Shown here piece by piece: positions 1 to 9,395 of a DNA stretch of 64,000 bases. How positions within the stretch are numbered: position 1 is the first letter of the stretch; the number at the start of each line of letters is the position of its first letter. Both the position numbers and the translations under genes were made by a program. The stretch is taken from NCBI GenBank assembly GCA_005778225.1, contig SXPC01000280.1:1-64000 (forward strand), in the 5' to 3' direction. Source of the DNA: Planctomyces sp. (GTDB lineage: Bacteria > Planctomycetota > Planctomycetia > Planctomycetales > Planctomycetaceae). The notes under the pieces are model-generated. The model saw only the letters and a program-made list of their open reading frames with translations. It made no database searches and had not been told where the DNA came from.

Positions 1-2018
1 CTCACGGTGCCCGTAAGGGTCTGGCCGATACCGCCCTCAAGACCGCTGACTCGGGTTACCTGACACGGAAACTGGCCGATATCTGCCAGAACGTCGTCGT
101 CACGATCCAGGACTGCGGCACCACCAAGGGAATCACCAAGGGGGTCGTTTACCGCGGCGAGAACGTCGAAGTTTCTCTGGCAGACGCCATCCGTGGTCGC
201 GTCAGCCGGACCAACATCGTCAACCCGATCACTGATGAAGTCATCGTCCGGGAAGACGAACTCATCACGGTCGAGAAGGCCCGTAAGATTCAGGAACTGG
301 GACTCGAAAAGATCCAGGTCCGCAGCCCGATGACCTGCGAAGCCGAACTCGGCCTCTGCCGTCTCTGCTACGGAATGGACCTCTCAACCGGTTCGATGGT
401 CGAAGAAGGTCTGGCCACCGGGATCATCGCCGCTCAGTCGATCGGCGAACCAGGTACCCAGCTGACCATGCGAACATTCCACATCGGAGGAACTGCCTCG
501 CGTGAAGTGGAAGAAAGCGAAATCAAATGCCGTAAAGCCGGTAAGGTTCGCTTCGCACGCGTTCGCTCGGTTATGAACCAGGAAGGTCACAACGTCGTTC
601 TGACCCGAAACGGGGAAATCGTCATCGTCGACTCCAAGAGTCGCGAAATCGAGTCTTACTCGATCCCGAACGGTGCCGTCCTCATGGTGACCGAAGGCGA
701 ACAGGTCGATGCAGGCAGAGTCCTCTGCCAATGGGACCCGCACGCCATTCCAATTCTCTCGGAAGTCGGCGGAACCGTCCGCTACGAAGACCTCGTCGAA
801 GGCCGCTCGGTCCGTACCGAAGTCGACCCATCGGGTCACAAACGTCTCAGCGTCATCGAGCACAAAGGCGACCTGCACCCGCAGATCATCATCGAAGACG
901 GCCAGGGCAAGATCCTCGACTTCTACTACCTGCCTGAACGGGCCAGTATCGAAGTCGAAGACGGCAAGCAGATCGCAGCCGGTTCGATCATCGCCAAGAA
1001 CCCACGGGATGCAGGGGGTACCCAGGACATCACCGGGGGTCTGCCACGAGTCACCGAACTCTTCGAAGCTCGCAAGCCCAAAGACCCAGCCGTCGTCGCA
1101 GAGATCGATGGCGAAGTCGAACTCCTCGCCGAGAAGAAACGCGGCAAGCGGATCATCGTCGTCCGTGGTCAGGATGGCACCGAAGTCGAGCACGTCATTC
1201 CCCACGGTAAGCCGCTGTTCGTCCACTCGGGCGACATCGTCAAAGCCGGGGATGCCCTCGTCCGCGGTCCTCTCGTCCCGCACGACATTCTCCGCGTCTC
1301 AGGGGAAGAGGCTGTCTCTCAATACCTGATGCACGAGATTCAAAACGTCTACCGTGCACAACGCGTGGAAATCGACGACAAGCACATCGAAATCGTTGTC
1401 TCTCAGATGCTGCGGAAGGTTCGCGTCGACGACGTCGGCGATACCGACCTCCTCCCCGGCTCTGTCATCGACAAGCAGGAATTCAAGCGAGTCAACGAGA
1501 AGCTCAAGACCTGCGGACGCATTACCGACGTCGGCGACACCGAGTTCGATCTGGGCGACGTTGTCGACCTGGTGACGATCGATGAAGTCAACTCGGCAGT
1601 CGAAGGTTCCGGCGGCAAGTCAGCCAAGATCGGCAAACCACGCCCATCCTCGGCCAGTACTCAGCTCCTCGGGATCACCAAGGCAGCTGTCCAGTCGGAG
1701 AGCTTCATCTCGGCAGCGTCCTTCCAGGAAACAACGAAGGTCCTCACCGAAGCTGCGATCGCTGGCAAGTCCGACAACCTCGTCGGCTTGAAAGAGAACG
1801 TCATCCTGGGTCACTTGATCCCAGCCGGTACCGGTTTTTGGATCCACCAGAACGCCGACGTCCGCATCAAGCCAGAAGCTCTCGAAGAGATCAAGGCCGA
1901 GAAGGAACGTATGCTCGCCGCCCGCCTCGATATGCTCGCCAGCTCCCCACGCGGCGGCAACTACGACCAGCACGGCAACACACCAAACGTCCTCGACCTG
2001 ACCCCAGACTCCAAGTAA
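1..2018 (+). CDS. rpoC: DNA-directed RNA polymerase subunit beta' (C-terminal part, 5' end outside the window)
   Basis: The reading frame is open from base 3 and gives about 671 residues up to the TAA at 2016-2018. It begins with GARKGLADTALKTADSGYLT, the conserved bridge-helix/trigger-loop region of beta'. A zinc site follows: one Cys in QDCGTTKG, then the C-x6-C-x2-C cluster of CEAELGLCRLCYG. Next comes AAQSIGEPGTQLTMRTFHIGG, and the family's C-terminal signature ESFISAASFQETTKVLTEAAI lies near 1698-1760. The subunit forms the catalytic core of RNA polymerase with beta. A strong intrinsic terminator follows about 50 bp downstream, so this is the last gene of its operon (rpoB would be expected upstream). 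The first possible ATG inside the window (330) is internal and is not the start. Confidence 0.97.
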   Translation, partial: HGARKGLADTALKTADSGYLTRKLADICQNVVVTIQDCGTTKGITKGVVYRGENVEVSLADAIRGRVSRTNIVNPITDEVIVREDELITVEKARKIQELGLEKIQVRSPMTCEAELGLCRLCYGMDLSTGSMVEEGLATGIIAAQSIGEPGTQLTMRTFHIGGTASREVEESEIKCRKAGKVRFARVRSVMNQEGHNVVLTRNGEIVIVDSKSREIESYSIPNGAVLMVTEGEQVDAGRVLCQWDPHAIPILSEVGGTVRYEDLVEGRSVRTEVDPSGHKRLSVIEHKGDLHPQIIIEDGQGKILDFYYLPERASIEVEDGKQIAAGSIIAKNPRDAGGTQDITGGLPRVTELFEARKPKDPAVVAEIDGEVELLAEKKRGKRIIVVRGQDGTEVEHVIPHGKPLFVHSGDIVKAGDALVRGPLVPHDILRVSGEEAVSQYLMHEIQNVYRAQRVEIDDKHIEIVVSQMLRKVRVDDVGDTDLLPGSVIDKQEFKRVNEKLKTCGRITDVGDTEFDLGDVVDLVTIDEVNSAVEGSGGKSAKIGKPRPSSASTQLLGITKAAVQSESFISAASFQETTKVLTEAAIAGKSDNLVGLKENVILGHLIPAGTGFWIHQNADVRIKPEALEEIKAEKERMLAARLDMLASSPRGGNYDQHGNTPNVLDLTPDSK

Positions 2019-2066
2019 CCATCAGAGCCGCGACCGAAAGGAAGCGAATCCTGATAACAACTTTCA

Positions 2067-2106
2067 AAAGCCTTCGATTCCTCACCGAATCGAAGGCTTT
2101 TTTCTT
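2067..2106 (+). terminator. Rho-independent terminator of the rpoC operon
   Basis: A perfect 14-bp stem (2067-2080 with 2087-2100, 6-nt loop) is followed directly by a T-rich stretch. It starts 48 bp after the rpoC stop codon. Confidence 0.93.
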
Positions 2107-2115
2107 TGCCCGGTA

Positions 2116-2182
2116 TCATGTCCCTTCTCCCCCGGGGAGAAGGTGGCGGCGCTTCGCCGACGGATGAGGGACCTCTGCGAAT
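2116..2182 (-). repeat. Interspersed element type B, copy 1 (about 66 bp)
   Basis: Reverse complement of the copy at 25364-25429; by eye the two match over their full 66 bases. A diverged third copy is at 16742-16804. The element contains an inner palindrome around CTTCTCCCCCGGGGAGAAGG and a second small one, GGCGGCGCTTCGCC. It lies directly after the rpoC terminator and 29 bp before a type A element. Confidence 0.85.
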
Positions 2183-2211
2183 TTCACTCACCCTCCGAAC
2201 CCCATCACTTA

Positions 2212-2236
2212 CCGTAGGGTCCGCTGTGCGGACCAT
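2212..2236 (+). repeat. Interspersed palindrome type A, copy 1
   Basis: Core GGTCCGCTGTGCGGACC, a 7-bp perfect stem with a 3-nt loop, preceded by CCGTAG. Seven copies are present in the window. This is the only copy not between convergent genes: both rpoC and the next gene read rightward. Confidence 0.85.
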
Positions 2237-2268
2237 TCCCCCCTCACTCAAACTCGGTCTACATCTCC

Positions 2269-2916
2269 ATGACCTACGAACAATGGACCACCGCCCTCTT
2301 CAGCTTCACCACCTGTGAGGAAACGAATCACGTCACCGACCGCCGTGCTACCCTCTGGGACGTCGACTACCCAACCACACGACAATTCATCAGCCGCGCA
2401 CTCCGCGACGATCTCCTTATTAACTCGACCCCAAAAGAATCACTCGCATTGGGCTGGAGCATCATCTTCGATAGTGGAGTGAGTGACTTCCAATTCGCCC
2501 TCAACGAACACGAATTCGAGGACGAATGCATCAAATCCATCCTCGATCTGAAGCTTTTGTACTCAAACTTTTTCGACCGTTTCTGCCACGCCAGTGTCAC
2601 CTCCATCGGCAACGATTGGCAGCACGACGGTACCATGGGTTACCTTTGCTACATGTTCTGGGACATCCTTGATTTCAGCTTCCTTCCCTCCAAGCTTACC
2701 CCGTCAATGATCACTGCCGGCTTGGAAGTCCTCTCTTTCGCCCTGCGCTCCCCCAACGAAAATTCCTGCGTTTCCGCCATCCACGGCTTGGGACACTGGG
2801 CCGCCGAATCCAATCTGGCGTCTGGCATCCTGAAGCAATGGCTCATGCAAACCCCACCGACCAACCCTGTTATCGCCGAATACGCCCAGCGCGCAATCAC
2901 CGGCAACGTCCTCTGA
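2269..2916 (+). CDS. Hypothetical protein with a HGLGHW motif
   Basis: This gene of 215 residues is not assigned to a named family. It is predicted soluble and helical, with no signal peptide or membrane segment. Near the C-terminus it has SAIHGLGHW, a motif I associate with small helical hypothetical proteins that may resemble HEAT-like helical hairpins; that comparison is from memory. It is rich in Trp, Phe and Tyr, and its codon use (C-ending codons) matches rpoC and the following gene. It starts 33 bp after a type A repeat and ends 21 bp from a convergent small gene. It could be an immunity-like or structural helical protein, but nothing in the neighbourhood points to a function. Confidence 0.7.
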   Translation: MTYEQWTTALFSFTTCEETNHVTDRRATLWDVDYPTTRQFISRALRDDLLINSTPKESLALGWSIIFDSGVSDFQFALNEHEFEDECIKSILDLKLLYSNFFDRFCHASVTSIGNDWQHDGTMGYLCYMFWDILDFSFLPSKLTPSMITAGLEVLSFALRSPNENSCVSAIHGLGHWAAESNLASGILKQWLMQTPPTNPVIAEYAQRAITGNVL

Positions 2917-2937
2917 CACCATCGGGATCAGCGCCGC

Positions 2938-3177
2938 TCAAACCAACCTCACCATCCCCACCAAACCCACAACCCCAAACAACGCATCCACCAACACACG
3001 TCGCACGGGCACATTCATCTCTCGCGCCCACCCGAACTCACGATGAAACGTCGCAAAGTTCTCTGTCGTCGCATAGCGAATGACTTCGCAGCAACCCTCC
3101 CCGCAGCTCTCATCGATTCTCATCAGCGTCAGTTGGGGAATGATTTTCACAGTCTTGGCATTTGAAGTCGTAGTCAT
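2938..3177 (-). CDS. Small hypothetical protein with a CGEGCC motif
   Basis: A 79-residue protein on the minus strand. A plausible ribosome site (GAAAGGTG) lies about 5 nt upstream of the ATG at 3175-3177, which supports a real gene. It contains CGEGCC in the first third, which could bind metal or form disulfides, and a hydrophobic valine/glycine-rich C-terminus that could be one membrane-associated helix. It is not recognised. It converges on the preceding gene with 21 bp between them. Confidence 0.5.
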   Translation of the reverse strand: MTTTSNAKTVKIIPQLTLMRIDESCGEGCCEVIRYATTENFATFHREFGWAREMNVPVRRVLVDALFGVVGLVGMVRLV

Positions 3178-3383
3178 GGCGCACCTTTCTCGCAGAAATC
3201 AGGGACAGGAAAAAACAGAGTCAACAACGACTCCATAAACAGCAACGAACAACAACTGACAAGCCATTGATTCAGGCTCGCGTGTCAGCGTTGCGATTCA
3301 GTTCTCATCAACTAGTCGCGCGACGATTTCGAACTTCGACATCAATCTTCAAAAAACAAAAAACGCTCCGTTCTCCCGGTATC

Positions 3384-3401
3384 ACAGACATTCCTGTCTG
3401 T
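3384..3401. other. Hairpin just past the rsmE stop codon
   Basis: ACAGACA and TGTCTGT form a 7-bp stem with a 4-nt loop, 5 bp beyond the rsmE stop. On the rsmE strand the nearest T-run (complement of 3355-3365) lies about 20 nt further on, so it is only a weak terminator candidate. Confidence 0.4.
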
Positions 3402-3406
3402 GTTCC

Positions 3407-4126
3407 TCAGGCCGACGCCCACACCGACGCCACCGCCATCGCCGCCGTCTCGATCCGCAACACACTCTTCCCCAGGACGCATCCAACCACCTGCTTGCGC
3501 TCAAACATCTCCAGTTCCCCCGTCGACCACCCTCCCTCCGGCCCGATCAGACACGTCAACTCCTTTTCCGCCCGTCGACTCTCAACCGCAACTTCTAAAA
3601 AACTCTTCTTCGCCCGAGGATCTAGCAGGACACAGTTCTCATCCTTCTCCAGATACGCGGCAATTTCCACAGGCGACTCCATCTCCATTAGCCAGGCCCG
3701 CTTCGACTGCTTACAAGCCGACATCGCCAGCTTCTCCAGCCGCTGCAGCTTCCCCTCCCCGGGATCCACCACACTCCGCTCACTGATCAGCGGCACGACC
3801 CGACTCACTCCCAATTCACACAGTTTCTCAATCATCGTCGTCAGCCGATCTCCCTTCGGAAAACAGACCGCCACCGTCAATGCAGGACGCTCTCTCTCCT
3901 CAAACCAGACCCGCGTCAACTGAATGACCGCTTCATTCTTTTTGACCGAAATGACCTCTCCCTCAGCAACCATCCCTTGCCCGTTGAAAAGCTCGATTTG
4001 AAGCCCCGGCTTGGCTCTGAGGACTCGAACCAAGTGGTGAGCCTCGTCCCCATGGAGCAAAAACTGCCCAGAAAGTGACTTTAGGTCCACAATATTGATT
4101 TCCTGGCCACTATAAAAACGATCCAT
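3407..4126 (-). CDS. rsmE: 16S rRNA (uracil-1498-N3)-methyltransferase
   Basis: This SPOUT-class enzyme transfers a methyl group from SAM to N3 of U1498 in 16S rRNA. The family start MxRFY is matched by MDRFYSG at 4126, so that ATG is preferred over an upstream in-frame one that would add 16 atypical residues. The product is 239 residues, close to the usual size. The N-terminal PUA-like part includes HLVRVLRAKPG. The C-terminal SPOUT knot is shown by LIGPEGGWS and by LRIETAAMA, which line the SAM site. It stands alone on the minus strand. Confidence 0.93.
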   Translation of the reverse strand: MDRFYSGQEINIVDLKSLSGQFLLHGDEAHHLVRVLRAKPGLQIELFNGQGMVAEGEVISVKKNEAVIQLTRVWFEERERPALTVAVCFPKGDRLTTMIEKLCELGVSRVVPLISERSVVDPGEGKLQRLEKLAMSACKQSKRAWLMEMESPVEIAAYLEKDENCVLLDPRAKKSFLEVAVESRRAEKELTCLIGPEGGWSTGELEMFERKQVVGCVLGKSVLRIETAAMAVASVWASA

Positions 4127-4723
4127 ATTTGACTTTCTGCAACTCATAATAGGCTGCAACCAACTACTCCACATGTACTTAGGGCACTTTCGGAGCCAAA
4201 AAACAAAGGACTCGTTTTTATACCTTTTTTCATGCGGCGTACATCTTCACCTAACAAAACTTTGGATACTTCTTTTATCGCCTCCAACTCAACCCTGACC
4301 AAACGAAATTATTTCGACAGGCCTGAGTCGGTGATGGTAACGCATCGCGTTATCTGGCGAACCGACCGCGAGAAGCCATCCTTATCAATGTTCACTCACT
4401 TTTCGCCGTCAGTTCATCAAAACATCACAATCTCTTGTACGATTGATAGAGCAGTCAAAACTCGCCAGTGATCCACACACTCGACAGGATCGACTGGCAA
4501 CCGGCTCATCTCGATCAAGTTGGCGGTATTTGGATTGGATTTCACTTCGTATCTGGTTTGCTCCCTGATCGACAACAAAACGAAGATCAGGACACGTCGT
4601 GGTCAAGCGTTGTCCTGAATTTCATAGCTCTGGTTTCGTAACCTCAGATTTCGTTTTTTGAAGCCGGGTGTTCCGGCGAACTGTTTCTCTCTCAGCCACA
4701 CATTGTTTCGGAGACATCTCACA
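4127..4723. other. Intergenic region, about 600 bp, between divergent rsmE and the DUF1559 gene
   Basis: AT-richer than its surroundings. It should hold the promoters of both flanking genes, but I cannot pick a convincing -35/-10 pair. Short open frames here show no protein-like features. No RNA gene seen. Confidence 0.5.
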
Positions 4724-5998
4724 ATGGCTAAAGTCACTCGCAAGGGATTCACCCTGATCGAGCTGCTCGTCGTCATCGCGATCATCGCGATTCTCGCCGC
4801 TCTGCTCCTCCCAGCTGTTCAACGTGCTCGCGCTGCTGCCCGCAACGCTCAGTGCAAGAACAACCTGCGCCAGTTCGGTATCTCTATGCACACCTTCGCT
4901 GAAGCCGATCCACAAAGCCGTCTGTGTTCAGGTCAATACGACCTGCAACGCGATGGTTGCGTTGATACCTACGGCTGGGTTGCCGATACCGTCAACCAGG
5001 GCGCCGGTAACGTCGCTCAAATGCTGTGCCCAACCAACACCCTCCGCGGTTGCGAGAAGTACAACGAACTTCTCGGTCGCTCGACCTCAACCGGTACGAG
5101 CAACGTCTACGCTGCTGCTGGTTTCGCAAGCCTTCGCGCACGTCAGACCGAAGGTAAATGTGCCGAACTGGAAGCCATCACTCCAAACACAGCTGCTGCT
5201 CGCGCTAACTTCGTTGTTCAGAACTTCCTGGACAAGGGATTCGGCACGAACTACGCTTGCAGCTGGTTCCTCAGCCGCTCAACTGTCAAATCGTCTGTCA
5301 GCGGTAACGCTGCCATCAACTCAATCCTCGTCTCTTTCTCTGTGAAAGACCTTCGCGGCGGTAAAGGCCCGATGACGATGGGCGAAATGACCAACGCTCA
5401 AACCTCTTCTTCGAACATTCCAATCCTCGGTGATGCTGCTCCTGGCGACGCCAAAGATGGTTACCTCGACGCTTCTCTCCCAGGTCACGTCTCTGCCGGT
5501 GAGCGTCTCGCAGAAACCGCAAACGATGGTCCTGGATACTGGACCACCGCCAACAGCATGTGGGTTCTCGGCGACAAAGTCACCAACGGTTCTTCAGACT
5601 TCGATTTCTCTAACGCAATCTCTGGTGACGTTCTGCCATCTCCAAACGATGCCAACATCTCTGCAGCCGCTGCAACTGCTGACTACGACACCCTGTTCGT
5701 CAACGGTGCATCAGGCGCTACCTACGGTGGTACTGATACCTTCATCTGGCTGCAAGATACCCGCGACTGGTATGCAGTTCACGAAGGTCGCTGCAACCTG
5801 CTGATGGCTGACGGTTCTGTCAAGACCTTCGTCGACCTCGACAAAGACAACTTCCTGAACCCAGGCTTCTCTGCCAACGGTGGTACTCAGGAACGAGACG
5901 GTTACACCAGCAACAAGATCGAACTGCCATACTTCGAGTGCTACAATGGTGCAGTTCTCAACTACAACACCATCCGCAAGACTGGCTTCGAAGGTTAA
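4724..5998 (+). CDS. DUF1559 family prepilin-like protein
   Basis: A 424-residue protein of the DUF1559 family, which is greatly expanded in planctomycetes. The N-terminus [20 protein letters not shown] is a class III prepilin leader: cleavage and methylation are expected at the Phe after the Gly, followed by one hydrophobic helix. The C-terminus carries the family's HxGxxNxLxADGS signature ([17 protein letters not shown]). The ATG at 4724 is chosen because a GGAGA site lies about 9 nt upstream and the leader has the right length; an upstream in-frame ATG at 4658 would spoil the leader. The mature protein is Ala/Ser/Asn/Thr-rich and probably sits on the cell surface or in the periplasm. Its molecular role is unknown. 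A strong terminator follows, so it is a single-gene unit. Confidence 0.95.
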   Translation: MAKVTRKGFTLIELLVVIAIIAILAALLLPAVQRARAAARNAQCKNNLRQFGISMHTFAEADPQSRLCSGQYDLQRDGCVDTYGWVADTVNQGAGNVAQMLCPTNTLRGCEKYNELLGRSTSTGTSNVYAAAGFASLRARQTEGKCAELEAITPNTAAARANFVVQNFLDKGFGTNYACSWFLSRSTVKSSVSGNAAINSILVSFSVKDLRGGKGPMTMGEMTNAQTSSSNIPILGDAAPGDAKDGYLDASLPGHVSAGERLAETANDGPGYWTTANSMWVLGDKVTNGSSDFDFSNAISGDVLPSPNDANISAAAATADYDTLFVNGASGATYGGTDTFIWLQDTRDWYAVHEGRCNLLMADGSVKTFVDLDKDNFLNPGFSANGGTQERDGYTSNKIELPYFECYNGAVLNYNTIRKTGFEG

Positions 5999-6034
5999 TC
6001 TTCAAGACCGCTCTTTCGCGATAGTTTGATCGTT

Positions 6035-6064
6035 CCCGGAGACCTGACCAGTCTCCGGGTTTTC
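6035..6064 (+). terminator. Rho-independent terminator after the DUF1559 gene
   Basis: CCCGGAGAC and GTCTCCGGG form a 9-bp stem with a 7-nt loop, followed by TTTT. It starts 37 bp past the stop codon. Confidence 0.9.
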
Positions 6065-6144
6065 GTATTTCAAGCGACCCGCTTGTCTCGATCATCCGTC
6101 AACTCAGACATCGATCAACCTCAACTCTGAGTTCCGTAAAGCAC

Positions 6145-9100
6145 ATGACCAATCAAGAAACGCTCCTCTGCTGGAAATGTCGCGCCCCACTGGCTAAGGC
6201 ACAAGTCCGGTGCCGTGAATGCGGTACGCCGCGCAACGCCAGTCCACCACAAACACCATCCAGCCACAAATCCGGCGTGCTGAAAACACCAGCGACCCGT
6301 TCCGACGAAAAAGCGCTGAGCATCGATGATATGTTCTCTGCAGCTGAGGACATCGGCGAAGACGATATCAACCAGTTCGTGATCGCAACATCAGAGGGAC
6401 TCAAAGCCCAGTCAACCTCTCCTCCATCGCCCACCAGAAACACAACGCCGCCACCAAAGGCACAAGCTCCGAAAGCACCCTCTCCGAGAACACCAGAGCC
6501 CAAAGCACCAGGGCCACAATCATCGTCTCTCTCGCAACGACCTGAATCTCCCGTCACTGAATCGACACAGACGACCAGCAGCCCGGATGAGTCCGACGCA
6601 CGCACTCCCGCTCCCATTCCCAAGCGTAGTAATATCTCGGGAGTCACCCCCGCTCCGACTGCTCAAACAGCCCCCCGACGAAGGCGTGGCTCAGAATCAG
6701 CCTCCAATCCAACCGGGTCAAGCCTGCCACCCGCGATCTTGTCCGCGACTCGGCTCGCATTGAAGCAGCCTGCTCCCGTCCTTCAAAAACTCGACCCGAA
6801 GGCCGCGACAGCCAAGTCGCGCGCCGCTCAGAAACTTCTCGTCAAAGCCAATAAGCTGATTCCTAAATTTGAGTCCGATGATACAAAGCCCGCCATCGAT
6901 GCACTGCGACAAACGCTGTTAGAACTCGGTGCCGCGCAACATGCCTCCGTCATCCCAGTCATCGCCAAATTTCTCGATGACACACGCCCCAGCCTGCCTG
7001 AGTCTGCCTCACGAGCATTGGGTAGCACACGATGTCCGGAAGCTTTCGAGCCACTGGCCACGCAGCTGATAAAGGCTCCTGTTGATTCATCAGGCCCCCT
7101 CCTGTCTGCACTCGGCAGCCTCGGGGATCGACGCGCGGTCGGCATTCTCGTCGCCTACGGCAGCGAATATCCGCAGTATCAGATGCGAGTGGTCGACTCC
7201 TTGACCGACATCGGCAGCGATGCTGTCCCTCGATTGATAGAGCTCGCAGGCAGTCCTGAAACAGGGCAGCAACTCATCGTTTGCATCGCCATGGGGAAGC
7301 TGAAAGACACCCGCTGCCTGGAAAGTCTTTCCAACTTGCTGCAAAGCAATCTCACCACCATCCGATGTTACGCCGCAGAAGCCCTCGGCGAACTCGGAGA
7401 CACCAAAGCGGTCAAGATCCTCTTAGCCGCCTTGAAAGATCCAGAATCCAATGTTCGCGCCAGCGCGATCTCAGCCTTGGGCAAACTTCCTGACGAACGC
7501 GCCGTGGCACCCTTAATTCGTTGCCTGAAAGATTCCGACAGACAAGTCCGACTATACGCCGTCAATAGCATCGGATTAATGGGCGATAAATCCGCCGCGA
7601 TTGCACTCTCTCCACTCCTGGATGAGAACGACCCGGAACTCATCGCCGCTGCTTGCGACGCGCTCGGCCGGTTGGGCGACCCCGGTGCCATCGACCGACT
7701 GATTCAGTTTCTTGTCATCCCGGAAAATAACGAACATACCAACCTCGTCCTGAAAGTGATCGATACCGTTCGACGCCTTCAGGCGACCGCTGCGGTCCCT
7801 GCACTTCTGGAATTGCTCCGTTCTCCCAACGCAGATCTTCGCCTCAAAGCCGTCGAAGCCATCGGCCAATGCAAGCAGAAATCCGCTGCCGAAGAGATCG
7901 AACATGTCCTGGCTTCCGATGCTTCCGACGAAGTCCGCGCCGCAGCTGCCAAAGCACTCGGCGAACTCAAAGACACCGAATCACTCAACGCCCTCGTCGA
8001 TGCACTTCAGGACACGTTGAATGTCCGTGTCAAAGCCATCATCGCTTTAGGAGCCATCAAGAACATCAATGCGGTCCCCACGTTGATGCCTCTTCTGAAA
8101 GATCAGGCCCCGGAACTCCGCTATCACGCCACTCAGGCTTTGGCTGAACTCGATCATAAAAAAGCAGTCCATCAGATTGAGTTACTCGTTGTCGATGAAG
8201 TTCCGATGGTCTCTCGCGGAGCCTTCAAGGCACTCCAGAAACTTGGCGACGATCGTCCAGAAAAAAAGATTATCGCCGCTGCGAAAAAACGCACCAAGCT
8301 GGTCAAGACCGCAATATCCTCCACAACCGGCAGCAGCTTCAATTTTTCCGAGTTCTTCTCCGATGGCCTGCGTGGCATCGTGTGGCCCGACGACCCATCC
8401 AGGCGATACGTCTCAATTGGGATCATGAGTGCAATGTTGCTGTTGCCACTCATTGGAATCGGCCTGTTGTTCACGCTCAATCCGGCGGAAACGATTGTCT
8501 TACGTCGCCAGATCACCAGTTCTGGCTTCACTCCCGATGGGAAAAGCATCTATATCACCACAGCGGGTGGTTCCCTGGAAAAATGGGAATCTCCTAAGGA
8601 TGACAATTATACATCCAAAGTGCTCGTCGAACCTGCCTCACTGATCGACGTCATTGTCCTCGCTGGTGGCGAGCAGATTGTCGCTTCCGTAAACGGCATC
8701 TACGAGGTGAACTCATCCGGCAAGCAATCCCTCGGTGCTGTCGCAGGACTGTCAGGGATCTCGACCTCTGGCGACCAGACGACATTTGCCGCCGTCGACT
8801 TGAAGCATAACTACTATTTCTTCGACACCAATAAAAAGCCAGGTGCAGTCCTCGGTGCTCCCTTTCCAAATACCTCAGCCAGTTGCCTTGGGCATGATGG
8901 CAAGTACGTCCTCTTCGGAAACGATAAGGGAAAGATACGTCAGCTCGATCCAGCTGGAAAAGTACTCGGTGAGTTCAGCGTCGCGGGCGATGTTCGCTCA
9001 CTTGCTGTCAGTAACGATGGTTCGACGATCGCCGTCGGCTTACGGAGCGGCCAGATTGCACTTCTCGACGCAGCCACAAAGACCCTCAAAACGACCCTTG

Positions 9101-9369
9101 TCGCTGATAACGTCAATAGCTTGATTCACCAGGTCCAGTTCTCTCCTGATGGCAAGTTACTGGCAGGTCGACATGCTGGCGTGACCGTGTGGGAACTTGC
9201 AGGCGGAACCAGCAAGAATGTTCCGGTTGAAGAATGTATCAAATTGAAGATCAGCCCAGACGGCACCCAGATGATCAGCCATGTCGGAGATCAGTCATCG
9301 CTCGTCTTCGAACTCGTTGATCTGACAACGATGGAAGTCGTTAACCAGCCTGCGTACCGGATGTACTAA
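6145..9369 (+). CDS. Zinc-ribbon / HEAT-repeat / beta-propeller membrane protein
   Basis: A 1,074-residue multidomain protein. Residues 9-26 form a zinc ribbon with Cys9, Cys12, Cys23 and Cys26. Residues 40-200 are a low-complexity Pro/Ser/Thr-rich linker. Roughly 230-725 hold many HEAT/PBS-lyase-like repeats of about 31 residues, with recurrent phrases such as AAEALGELGDTKAVKILLAAL. One transmembrane helix follows at about 756-777. Residues 790-1074 form a WD40/quinoprotein-like propeller with repeated FSPDGK-type turns (TPDGKSIY, SPDGKLLAG, SPDGTQM). The expected topology puts ribbon and HEAT domain in the cytoplasm and the propeller outside. I know no characterised protein with this order; a scaffold or sensor role is inference. 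It converges on pepA with only 26 bp between stops. Confidence 0.85.
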   Translation: MTNQETLLCWKCRAPLAKAQVRCRECGTPRNASPPQTPSSHKSGVLKTPATRSDEKALSIDDMFSAAEDIGEDDINQFVIATSEGLKAQSTSPPSPTRNTTPPPKAQAPKAPSPRTPEPKAPGPQSSSLSQRPESPVTESTQTTSSPDESDARTPAPIPKRSNISGVTPAPTAQTAPRRRRGSESASNPTGSSLPPAILSATRLALKQPAPVLQKLDPKAATAKSRAAQKLLVKANKLIPKFESDDTKPAIDALRQTLLELGAAQHASVIPVIAKFLDDTRPSLPESASRALGSTRCPEAFEPLATQLIKAPVDSSGPLLSALGSLGDRRAVGILVAYGSEYPQYQMRVVDSLTDIGSDAVPRLIELAGSPETGQQLIVCIAMGKLKDTRCLESLSNLLQSNLTTIRCYAAEALGELGDTKAVKILLAALKDPESNVRASAISALGKLPDERAVAPLIRCLKDSDRQVRLYAVNSIGLMGDKSAAIALSPLLDENDPELIAAACDALGRLGDPGAIDRLIQFLVIPENNEHTNLVLKVIDTVRRLQATAAVPALLELLRSPNADLRLKAVEAIGQCKQKSAAEEIEHVLASDASDEVRAAAAKALGELKDTESLNALVDALQDTLNVRVKAIIALGAIKNINAVPTLMPLLKDQAPELRYHATQALAELDHKKAVHQIELLVVDEVPMVSRGAFKALQKLGDDRPEKKIIAAAKKRTKLVKTAISSTTGSSFNFSEFFSDGLRGIVWPDDPSRRYVSIGIMSAMLLLPLIGIGLLFTLNPAETIVLRRQITSSGFTPDGKSIYITTAGGSLEKWESPKDDNYTSKVLVEPASLIDVIVLAGGEQIVASVNGIYEVNSSGKQSLGAVAGLSGISTSGDQTTFAAVDLKHNYYFFDTNKKPGAVLGAPFPNTSASCLGHDGKYVLFGNDKGKIRQLDPAGKVLGEFSVAGDVRSLAVSNDGSTIAVGLRSGQIALLDAATKTLKTTLVADNVNSLIHQVQFSPDGKLLAGRHAGVTVWELAGGTSKNVPVEECIKLKISPDGTQMISHVGDQSSLVFELVDLTTMEVVNQPAYRMY

Positions 9370-9395
9370 AACGGCCTGCAGTCGCAGCGACATGA

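Noticed and set aside
4232-4471. Short frame upstream of the DUF1559 gene
   Set aside because: No ribosome site, no protein-like composition and no recognisable domain.
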